Shown piece by piece: positions 1-5,659 of a DNA stretch of 7,219 bases; position 1 is the first letter of the stretch; each line of letters starts with the position of its first letter. Both the position numbers and the translations under genes were made by a program. The notes beneath the pieces were generated by a model. It was given only the letters and a program-made list of their open reading frames with translations, was not told the origin of the DNA and ran no database searches. The stretch is taken from contig CALZBV010000128.1 of assembly GCA_945622055.1 (NCBI GenBank), positions 1 through 7,219 on the forward strand. Direction: 5' to 3'. The stretch is from an uncultured Clostridia bacterium (GTDB lineage: Bacteria; Bacillota; Clostridia; Lachnospirales; Lachnospiraceae).

Positions 1-205
1 TTGCAGCAGAGGTAATGGTAATACCTCTCTCCTGCTCCTGCTCCATCCAGTCCATGGTAGCTGTACCTTCGTGTGTGTCACCAATCTTGTGATTTACACC
101 GGTATAGTAAAGAATACGCTCGGTAAGCGTGGTCTTACCTGCATCAATGTGTGCCATAATACCGATGTTTCTTGTTCTCTCTAACGGATATTCACGTCCA
201 GCCAA
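1..205 (-). CDS. fusA: Elongation factor G, N-terminal part (gene runs off the window edge)
   Basis: EF-G is the ribosomal translocase: a cytoplasmic GTPase that moves tRNA and mRNA through the ribosome after peptide bond formation and helps recycle ribosomes. The 68 complete codons start M-A-G-R-E-Y-P-L-E-R-T-R-N-I-G-I and contain the P-loop AHIDAGKTT (residues 18-26). The switch region follows, with GDTHEGTATMDWMEQEQERG and then ITITSAA, which is diagnostic of EF-G rather than EF-Tu. The start is a TTG at 203-205, chosen because an AGGAGG site (214-219) sits 8 bases upstream and the protein begins as EF-G normally does. It is the third gene of the str operon, 42 bases after rpsG, with no terminator between them. 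Everything after switch I lies outside the window, so intactness cannot be judged. Confidence 0.97.
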   Translation of the reverse strand, partial: MAGREYPLERTRNIGIMAHIDAGKTTLTERILYYTGVNHKIGDTHEGTATMDWMEQEQERGITITSAA

Positions 206-247
206 GATTTTTTCCTCCTATCTCAATTCTAGTCCCGATTCTAAAGA

Positions 248-718
248 CTACCAACGATAATGAGCGAATGCCTTGTTTGCATCTGCCATCTTGTGCATCT
301 CTTCTTTTCTCTTTACTGCGGAACCGGTATTGTTAGCAGCATCCATAATCTCGCCTGCAAGCTTATCCTGCATCGTCTTTTCGCCTCTCTTACGAGAAAA
401 TGTCGTAAGCCAGCGAAGAGCGAGTGCCTGTCTTCTCTCCGGTCTAACCTCAACCGGTACCTGATAGGTAGCACCACCGATACGTCTTGCCTTAACCTCG
501 AGAACAGGCATGATGTTGTTCATAGCCTCTTCGAATACTTCAATCGCATCCTTACCGGTCTTCTCTGCTACGGATTCAAATGCACCGTAAACAATCTTCT
601 GTGCCGTACCTTTTTTACCGTCTAACATAATATTGTTGATCAGCTTCGTAACAATCTTGTTGTTGTATAACGGATCTGCCAATACGTCTCTTTTTGCAAT
701 ATGTCCTTTACGTGGCAC
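248..718 (-). CDS. rpsG: 30S ribosomal protein S7
   Basis: S7 is a primary assembly protein of the 30S subunit. It binds the 3' major domain of 16S rRNA and forms part of the E-site/head region. The 156-residue length is the usual one. The N-terminus MPRKGHIAKRDV, the S7 signature around DPLYNNKIVTKLINNIMLDG (15-34), the conserved block RRIGGATYQVPVEVRPERR (78-96) and the C-terminus AFAHYRW are all present. The start is GTG (716-718), with AAGGAGG at 727-733, 8 bases upstream. It lies between rpsL (189-base gap) and fusA (42-base gap). In E. coli S7 represses its own operon by binding the rpsL-rpsG intercistronic RNA; the long structured gap here could serve a similar role, but that is inference. 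Nothing in the protein is abnormal. Confidence 0.99.
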   Translation of the reverse strand: MPRKGHIAKRDVLADPLYNNKIVTKLINNIMLDGKKGTAQKIVYGAFESVAEKTGKDAIEVFEEAMNNIMPVLEVKARRIGGATYQVPVEVRPERRQALALRWLTTFSRKRGEKTMQDKLAGEIMDAANNTGSAVKRKEEMHKMADANKAFAHYRW

Positions 719-907
719 GTTTCTTCCCTCCTTAATATCGACCGCTCTGCGGTCATTAATTCAACGGTACTCACATTACTGTGTTCGTGCTCAGTTTAAT
801 CTATTCTTCAAGGCTGCGCAGCCACCTGCAATCTCAATGAAAAATTAACCCTCGCACCGTTTGCATGACGCAAACACAATTTGTAATGGAATTTTTCTGT
901 TACTTAA
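719..907 (-). promoter_or_regulatory. rpsL-rpsG intercistronic region with several hairpins; possible S7 autoregulatory site
   Basis: This 189-base gap separates two genes of one operon and holds no ORF. On the transcribed strand it contains a perfect 6-bp stem with a 5-base loop (GTTTGC/GCAAAC, 859-875), a 12-base GC palindrome GGCTGCGCAGCC (812-823), and a perfect 6-bp stem with a 3-base loop (GACCGC/GCGGTC, 740-754) ending six bases before the rpsG SD. GTGTT at 873-877 could also pair with AACAC at 780-784, folding the region into a larger domain. No U-run follows any stem, so these are not standard terminators. In E. coli the S7 binding site lies in the same interval. Function here is inferred; neutral spacer or an RNA-processing site are alternatives. 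Confidence 0.4.
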
Positions 908-1327
908 TTATTTTGCGTCCTTCGGTCTCTTAGCACCATACTTGGAACGAGCCTGACGTCTCTTTGCAACACCGGCGGTATCAAGCGTACCTCTGATGAT
1001 GTGGTATCTGGTACCCGGAAGGTCCTTTACACGACCACCACGGATCAGTACAACGCTGTGCTCCTGAAGGTTGTGTCCCTCACCCGGAATGTAGCTGGTT
1101 ACCTCAATTCCGTTGGAAAGACGTACTCTGGCAATCTTTCTCATTGCGGAGTTCGGCTTCTTCGGGGTCGTTGTTCTTACAGCAGTACAAACACCTCTCT
1201 TCTGCGGAGCAGAAATATCCGTACTCTTCTTCTTTAAGGAGTTAAAGCCCTTCTGTAATGCCGGAGCTGTGGACTTTTTCTCCAAAGTCGTTCTGCCTTT
1301 TCTTACTAACTGGTTAAATGTAGGCAT
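908..1327 (-). CDS. rpsL: 30S ribosomal protein S12
   Basis: S12 sits at the decoding centre of the 30S subunit, controls accuracy and is the streptomycin-resistance protein. The 139 residues carry the Gram-positive/cyanobacterial-type insertion after residue 15 relative to the 124-residue E. coli protein. Conserved blocks are MPTFNQLVRKGRTT, PQKRGVC, TTTPKKPNSAMRK, GEGHNLQEHSVVLIRGGRVK and DLPGTRYHIIRG. K56 and K101 correspond to E. coli K43 and K88 (Met counted); both are lysine, so the classical resistance substitutions are absent. D102 is the residue that is methylthiolated in E. coli. The ATG at 1325-1327 was chosen over a longer in-frame extension (to 1453) because AGGAGGTGA (1335-1343) lies just upstream, family homology begins there, and the extension overlaps the promoter. 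First gene of the str operon. Confidence 0.99.
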   Translation of the reverse strand: MPTFNQLVRKGRTTLEKKSTAPALQKGFNSLKKKSTDISAPQKRGVCTAVRTTTPKKPNSAMRKIARVRLSNGIEVTSYIPGEGHNLQEHSVVLIRGGRVKDLPGTRYHIIRGTLDTAGVAKRRQARSKYGAKRPKDAK

Positions 1328-1371
1328 TAATCTTTCACCTCCTGTAAATTTTAGGAAACTCTGTGGCTGCC

Positions 1372-1389
1372 TGCAGACTGAAATCTGCA
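1372..1389 (-). promoter_or_regulatory. Hairpin in the rpsL 5' leader
   Basis: TGCAGA and TCTGCA form a perfect 6-bp inverted repeat with a 6-base loop inside the roughly 90-base untranslated leader between the str promoter and the rpsL SD. There is no U-tract after it, so it is not an intrinsic terminator. It may stabilise the leader or have no role. Only the inverted repeat is directly observed. Confidence 0.35.
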
Positions 1390-1424
1390 CAACAAAATAA
1401 GCGCGTTTTGCACACGCACGTTCT

Positions 1425-1453
1425 ATTATACTTATCCCGATTTTCCTTGTCAA
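1425..1453 (-). promoter_or_regulatory. Strong sigma-A type promoter of the rpsL-rpsG-fusA operon
   Basis: Reading the minus strand, TTGACA (1448-1453) and TATAAT (1425-1430) are both exact consensus hexamers separated by exactly 17 bp. Transcription would start near 1417-1419, giving a leader of about 90 bases before the rpsL ATG. The site lies in the 178-base gap after recJ and points into the str operon, as expected for a highly expressed translation operon. No terminator separates it from recJ, so read-through may add to expression. Confidence 0.93.
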
Positions 1454-1457
1454 GCAG

Positions 1458-1495
1458 TTTTTTTTAGATTTTCGAATAATTTTCGGCTGATTTTC
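1458..1495 (-). promoter_or_regulatory. Phased A-tract / UP-element-like region upstream of the str promoter
   Basis: On the minus strand three copies of GAAAAT occur at exact 11-base intervals (their plus-strand complements start at 1468, 1479 and 1490), followed by a run of eight A (1458-1465) that ends four bases before the -35 box. A-tracts repeated near the helical period bend DNA, and A/T-rich DNA just upstream of -35 is bound by the alpha subunit C-terminal domain of RNA polymerase at rRNA promoters (UP elements). The spacing is visible in the sequence; the activating role is inferred. Confidence 0.55.
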
Positions 1496-1505
1496 AAATA
1501 GTTTT

Positions 1506-3299
1506 TTATTTTGTCGCTTTGAAGTTCTGAATCAAAACCTGAGCCGTTTTCCGGCCTCGAAATTCGTTGATTCTCGGCGAAAAAGCAAGCGTCAGAAACA
1601 CCCTTCCGGTACCACGGTAAAGTGCCTGCACCGTCGCTTCCCCAAATTCCTTCACCAGCTCCTCTTCTACCTTGTCTGCCATATGAAAAATCAATCCCTC
1701 TGTGGAATATCCCGCTTTGTCTGTCAGAAGCATCCGAAGCATGCTTCCTTCTTTTCCAAACCGTGCAATCCTGTTGACTGTAACCCCACTGGACGCAAAT
1801 AACGGCTTGGCATTTCCGTTTCCGAACGGCTCCAGACAATCAAGCTCCTCCATAAAACGCTCCGAAATCTCTCCAAACGAAAGCACGGCATCCAGATAAA
1901 GCTTCGGGGTAAGGTCCGCCTCCGAAAGCCCTGCAGCTGCATTTAACCGCCGGTCAAGCTCCTCTACATTTTTTTCCGGAAGTGACATGCCCGCAGCCAT
2001 CGGATGTCCTCCGAAGGCAAGAAACAGCTCCTTTTGCTCCGACAGCTTCTCAAACATGGAATAGCCTTCAATGGAACGTCCCGAACCTTTAACACACGTC
2101 TCGCCCTTGGTCAGTACAATCGTCGGACGGTAAAACTGCTCTCTTACTCTTCCTGCCACGATTCCTGCAAGACTTTCATGGCAATCCGGAAGATACAATA
2201 CCAGTACCGGACCTCCACCCGCAGCCAGCTTCGTCTTTGCCAGCTCCAATGCCTGACTGGTTGCCGAAACCGTCATAGACTTTCTCGTTTCATTCAGCTC
2301 CTTTAAAGAAGCAGCACGCTCCGCCGCCTCCTCCGCGTTCCTGCAAAGCAGAAGCTCCAGCCCGAGCAGCGCCGTTTCCAGCCGTCCGGCCGCATTAAAG
2401 CACGGTCCCAGCATAAATCCTGCATGGTATGCACTGACCTTTTTATCAGAAAGCTCATAAGCCTCAAGAAGTGAGCGGATTCCAATATTTTTGCAGGTCG
2501 GCATACGCTCCAGTCCCTTTGCCGCTGCCACACGATTTTCCCCGGTAAGCTCCATGACATCACAAATGGTTGCAAAAGCCACCTGCACGAGCAGCTCTTC
2601 CTTCCATTCCGAAAGCTCCGCCGTACGCGCCGGCTCAGCCTCACATACCAAATCCACCAGAAGACATATCACCTTATAGGCTACCATCGCTCCGCAAATC
2701 CCCGGCTGTGGGTATGTTTCCCCCGGCTGCTTCGGATTTACAATAAGATCCGCTGCCGGAAGGTCAAACACAGTTTCTCCCTCCACAACCTTCGTCGGAA
2801 TATCATGGTGGTCCGTAACAATCACTTCAATTCCCGCCTGCTTTGCCGCTGCAATCGGCTCTCTTGCCGCGATTCCATTGTCACAGGTCAGAAGCAGTTC
2901 AATCCCGTCCCTGCAGGCTTCCTCGACCATTTTCAGGTTCATTCCGTATCCGTCCAGAATTCGGTCCGGAATACGATAATCCACGTTTCCGCCAAGCTTC
3001 TTTAAGGTTTCATATAGAATATACGTTGACATAACCCCGTCAACATCATAATCCCCGATAATGCGGATTTTTCGTTGTTCTGCAATGGCAAAACGCAATC
3101 GTTTTGCTGCCTTTTCTGCATTTTTAAGGAGTGCAGCAGCATGCAGCACTCCCGTTGTTGGATTCAAATATTCTCTTGCCGCTTCTACGGTAACAATCCC
3201 CCGGTTTGCAAGCACCCGGCATACCGTCCGTGATAAACCAAGTTTCCCCGAAAGCTCCTCAATATCGGCCTTTTTGTTCTTTAAAATCCATTCTTCCAT
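1506..3299 (-). CDS. recJ: Single-stranded-DNA-specific 5'-3' exonuclease RecJ
   Basis: RecJ degrades single-stranded DNA 5' to 3' in recombination, mismatch and base-excision repair, using Mn2+/Mg2+. The 597-residue protein has the DHH-family motifs in order: DYDVDG (83-88), CDNG (139-142), TDHHD (162-166), a later Asp in ATICDVMEL (243-251), GPCFNAAGRL (298-307), the DHHA1 block HESLAGIVAGRVREQFYRP (374-392) with FGGHPMAAG (429-437), and an OB-fold-like tail with PFGNGN (491-496) and INEFRGRKTAQVLI. All metal ligands are intact. Its length is close to E. coli RecJ and lacks the long C-terminal extension of B. subtilis RecJ. The ATG at 3297-3299 was chosen because AAAGGA lies about 7 bases upstream; a TTG at 3335 in frame has no ribosome site. 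It follows the DUF4015 gene by 52 bases without a terminator, so the two are probably cotranscribed. Confidence 0.95.
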   Translation of the reverse strand: MEEWILKNKKADIEELSGKLGLSRTVCRVLANRGIVTVEAAREYLNPTTGVLHAAALLKNAEKAAKRLRFAIAEQRKIRIIGDYDVDGVMSTYILYETLKKLGGNVDYRIPDRILDGYGMNLKMVEEACRDGIELLLTCDNGIAAREPIAAAKQAGIEVIVTDHHDIPTKVVEGETVFDLPAADLIVNPKQPGETYPQPGICGAMVAYKVICLLVDLVCEAEPARTAELSEWKEELLVQVAFATICDVMELTGENRVAAAKGLERMPTCKNIGIRSLLEAYELSDKKVSAYHAGFMLGPCFNAAGRLETALLGLELLLCRNAEEAAERAASLKELNETRKSMTVSATSQALELAKTKLAAGGGPVLVLYLPDCHESLAGIVAGRVREQFYRPTIVLTKGETCVKGSGRSIEGYSMFEKLSEQKELFLAFGGHPMAAGMSLPEKNVEELDRRLNAAAGLSEADLTPKLYLDAVLSFGEISERFMEELDCLEPFGNGNAKPLFASSGVTVNRIARFGKEGSMLRMLLTDKAGYSTEGLIFHMADKVEEELVKEFGEATVQALYRGTGRVFLTLAFSPRINEFRGRKTAQVLIQNFKATK

Positions 3300-3351
3300 C
3301 TGTTTTCCTTTTCTTCCCTCTTTTCGGAAAAGCAAGTAAAAAACTACTGCC

Positions 3352-4731
3352 TCACCAATCCTTATCTCTTAATAAACCATCCTTTGAATAGTTCATTACC
3401 GCATTCCATAAGAGCCATTCGCTGTAGCCCGCAGAATAAACGGCAGAAATCTGTGCACGTAGCTCCTGCTTTCCGTACCGCAAATAACGTCCGGCTCCAA
3501 GCCAGGTTGCCGTAAAATCCTGTAGCCACGGTCGTACCTCTGCACGATGCTGCCCTTCTTCAATCACTGACAGCTTCTTCACGGAGGAACGCATCTCCAT
3601 GAGAATCAAATCAAACGGTTTTGTATCCGGATACTTAATCCCGCCATAGCCAAAATTATAATGGGACGGGTATGCCATCGGACAGATATAATCCAGATAC
3701 CGGCTCAGCTCCACGTAGCTCTGTCCGATTCTGGCACCGTCACCGACACTGTTGATAATTGTCGCAAACACATCCCCACTGACAAATACACCGGTTGGCT
3801 TCAACTCCTCACAGGCATACTTCACAAACTCAATCACGGCATCGCTCTTTGTCATCCCCTCAGGAATATCACCAAAATCCGCCGTATCCATCTTGAGAGA
3901 GCTGGACATTCGGAGATAGTCGAACTGAATCTCATCAAAGCCCGCTGCCGCAGCCTCCTTTGCAATACTGATTAAATACTCACGCACCTGCTGATTGTAA
4001 GGATTCAGCCATTGCTCATTATCTCCGTCCACAAACACCGCGCCCTTTGCATCCTTTACCGCCATGTTTGGCTTTGCGGTTGTCATTACCTTATCCTTAA
4101 AGGTTACGATTCTCGCGATACAATAGATGTTGTGTGCCTTCAGCTTGGCAATAAACTCAGGAAGATTCTGGATATAACGGGTCTCACCATTGATTTCATT
4201 TACCAGCTCATTTCCCGAATCAAACAAAATGTAACCGGTATCATCCTTAATATCAATTACCATCGCATTCAGCTCCGTCGTATCCAAAAGCTCAATCAGC
4301 TCATCAATGTCCGGATAAACAGTACTTCCTGCCTTCCGCCCCAGATAAGCAGTATTGACATAGATTCCCTTTGCCTTTACCCGCTGTCTGGTGTCCACAA
4401 AGTCTTCCAGTACACCGTCCGGATAGACAACACCGGACGTTCCCTGTTCCTCTGAAATTGTCGGAACCGGAGTCGTTTCCGGCCCACGCGTTACCTCAGG
4501 CGGCATCGTAGCCACAGGGGTCGGCTGTGGCGTTGCTTCCTTTTTGTTCAGATTATGGTCGGCAATGGCATATGCGCCCAGACCAACACCGACCGACAAA
4601 AGTAACACTGCTAAAAATCCCGGTAATCTGCTGTCTCTTCTGTGCGAAGAACGGTTGCCAAAATCCGGACCATTCCTCCTTCTTCTCCTTCTCGTATAAC
4701 GTTTGTCATGCATCATAGCTCTCATTCCCAT
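3352..4731 (-). CDS. Membrane-anchored putative glycoside hydrolase (DUF4015/PF13200 type)
   Basis: Predicted cell-surface protein of 459 residues. In order: a basic cytoplasmic N-terminus with an Arg run (13-19), one hydrophobic segment LPGFLAVLLLSVGVGLGAYA (36-55) acting as membrane anchor or uncleaved signal, a Pro/Thr-rich spacer (67-92), then a TIM-barrel-like domain (about 118-445). Diagnostic stretches are KGIYVNTAYLGR (121-132), VIDIKDDTG (158-166), AGFDEIQFDYLRMS (263-276), YICPMAYPSHY (348-358) and SEWLLWNA (437-444). The acidic FDEIQFD strand is typical of this family, whose substrate is not established; a wall or surface polysaccharide is plausible. Several in-frame ATGs occur (4731, 4725, 4716, 4713), none with a strong SD, so the start could be up to 6 residues shorter. 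It has its own promoter and leads into recJ. Confidence 0.85.
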   Translation of the reverse strand: MGMRAMMHDKRYTRRRRRRNGPDFGNRSSHRRDSRLPGFLAVLLLSVGVGLGAYAIADHNLNKKEATPQPTPVATMPPEVTRGPETTPVPTISEEQGTSGVVYPDGVLEDFVDTRQRVKAKGIYVNTAYLGRKAGSTVYPDIDELIELLDTTELNAMVIDIKDDTGYILFDSGNELVNEINGETRYIQNLPEFIAKLKAHNIYCIARIVTFKDKVMTTAKPNMAVKDAKGAVFVDGDNEQWLNPYNQQVREYLISIAKEAAAAGFDEIQFDYLRMSSSLKMDTADFGDIPEGMTKSDAVIEFVKYACEELKPTGVFVSGDVFATIINSVGDGARIGQSYVELSRYLDYICPMAYPSHYNFGYGGIKYPDTKPFDLILMEMRSSVKKLSVIEEGQHRAEVRPWLQDFTATWLGAGRYLRYGKQELRAQISAVYSAGYSEWLLWNAVMNYSKDGLLRDKDW

Positions 4732-4744
4732 CAGACAATCATTC

Positions 4745-4763
4745 GGGTGTTCTTAAGACACCC
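4745..4763 (-). promoter_or_regulatory. Hairpin at the predicted 5' end of the DUF4015-recJ transcript
   Basis: GGGTGT and ACACCC form a perfect 6-bp stem around a 7-base loop. With the promoter at 4773-4801, transcription should start near 4766, so the stem begins within the first few nucleotides of the RNA. Such 5'-terminal stems can protect mRNA from decay. No U-run follows it on the transcribed strand, so it is not a terminator for this direction. Confidence 0.5.
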
Positions 4764-4772
4764 TCTGTTTCT

Positions 4773-4801
4773 ATGATATTTCAGGTTTCCATGTTTGTCA
4801 A
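4773..4801 (-). promoter_or_regulatory. Sigma-A type promoter for the DUF4015-recJ unit
   Basis: On the minus strand TTGACA (4796-4801) is a perfect -35 box and TATCAT (4773-4778) a good -10 box (one mismatch to TATAAT), with 17 bp between. It lies in the 140-base gap between the VWA gene and the DUF4015 gene and points into the latter, leaving a short leader of about 35 bases that is mostly hairpin. This indicates that the DUF4015-recJ pair is transcribed independently of the macro-VWA pair. Confidence 0.8.
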
Positions 4802-4871
4802 CGGATTTTGTCCAATACAGGAAGCTCCTAAGTCAAATAATTCTTACCTGCTGCGCCCATAATCAACCATG

Positions 4872-5552
4872 CTAATCACGCCCATCCCTCTTATGGCGTC
4901 TCTGATAATCCTCTCTGATTGGTGCACAGCAGGCAAATACTGCCTTGTCCAGCTCACCCCTGCTCTTCGCTCTGCGAACTGCAGATACTGTTTCGGAAAG
5001 CACTTTATAATTCAAAGCGGTGCCTTCTCTGTCACATTCATAGTTAATGGCTCTGTCTGCTCCAATTCCAAATCTTCCTGCAACTTCAATCGCATCGATA
5101 TTTGCTCCCAGGAACAGAAACTCCCAGCCATACTTTTCTTTTTCCTTCTCTACCATTTTCTTCACTTTATCAAAGGAATACTTATGGCTGGCATTCTCCA
5201 TACCATCAGTTGTAATAATAAACAGCGTTTTTTCCGGTCTGTCTTCTTCCCTGGCATACTTATGAACATTTGCAATGTGATGGATTGCTCCGCCCAGCGC
5301 GTCCAGAAGGGCTGTGCAGCCTCTGACATAATACTGGTTGTCATTCATCGGCTCTACCTTACCTACCGGCACTCTGTCATACAAAACTTCTGATTGATCA
5401 TCAAAAAGTACTGTAGAGATATAAGCTTCGCCTTCCTCTTTGCGCTGCTTCTCAATCATGGAATTGAAGCCACCAATTGTGTCGGCCTCAAGACCTCTCA
5501 TAGACCCGCTTCTGTCTAAAATAAATACAACTTCTGTTAATCCTTTACGCAT
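4872..5552 (-). CDS. von Willebrand factor A (VWA) domain protein
   Basis: The 226-residue protein is essentially one VWA domain with no signal peptide or membrane segment, so it is probably cytoplasmic. The metal-ion-dependent adhesion site looks complete: D-x-S-x-S in FILDRSGSM (D13, S15, S17), a Thr in the CTALLDALGGAI loop (T80), and Asp in IITTDGMEN (D116). VWA domains bind partner proteins through this metal. It broadly resembles small VWA proteins such as TerY of tellurite-resistance clusters, but I would not assign it to TerY. The C-terminus is basic and charged (RRHKRDGRD). The ATG at 5550-5552 is chosen because AGGAGGG (5561-5567) is 8 bases upstream; an 8-residue extension would cover that site. 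It follows the macro-domain gene by 107 bases and is probably its functional partner. Confidence 0.88.
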   Translation of the reverse strand: MRKGLTEVVFILDRSGSMRGLEADTIGGFNSMIEKQRKEEGEAYISTVLFDDQSEVLYDRVPVGKVEPMNDNQYYVRGCTALLDALGGAIHHIANVHKYAREEDRPEKTLFIITTDGMENASHKYSFDKVKKMVEKEKEKYGWEFLFLGANIDAIEVAGRFGIGADRAINYECDREGTALNYKVLSETVSAVRRAKSRGELDKAVFACCAPIREDYQRRHKRDGRD

Positions 5553-5607
5553 AATATTCGCCCTCCTGAAATTCATTCACCTCACGGTGTTTTCTCTTGA
5601 CAGGCTC

Positions 5608-5613
5608 ATTATA
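5608..5613 (-). promoter_or_regulatory. Possible internal -10 element before the VWA gene
   Basis: A perfect TATAAT lies 55 bases before the VWA start in the macro-VWA gap, after a T-rich stretch. The hexamer at the correct -35 distance (ACCGGT) is poor, and TTGAAA nearby is only 10 bases away, so this is a half-site. It might allow separate VWA expression or be chance. Confidence 0.25.
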
Positions 5614-5659
5614 CAAAAAAGATTTTCAAAACCGGTCTCCCTGAAAGCGACCATAAAAC

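Noticed and set aside
908..1327. Streptomycin-resistance mutation in rpsL
   Set aside because: The lysines equivalent to E. coli K43 and K88 (K56 and K101 here) are both wild type.
1328..1453. Upstream in-frame extension of rpsL adding 42 residues
   Set aside because: The extension covers the leader, the SD and the -10 promoter box, and S12 homology begins exactly at the ATG at 1327.
1450..1839. 129-codon minus-strand ORF overlapping the end of recJ
   Set aside because: It is an alternative frame of the recJ OB-fold region, running into the str promoter; no protein family resemblance.
4012..4455. 147-codon plus-strand ORF opposite the DUF4015 gene
   Set aside because: It is antisense to a well-supported gene, has no ribosome site that I can see and no recognisable motifs.
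4869..5393. 174-codon plus-strand ORF opposite the VWA gene
   Set aside because: It is antisense to a clearly real VWA gene with an intact metal site; the translated protein is Cys/Ser/Phe-rich without domain features, as expected of a shadow frame.
5597..5625. Plus-strand TTGACA (5597-5602) as a divergent promoter
   Set aside because: No -10-like hexamer at 16-18 bp spacing and no plus-strand gene downstream.
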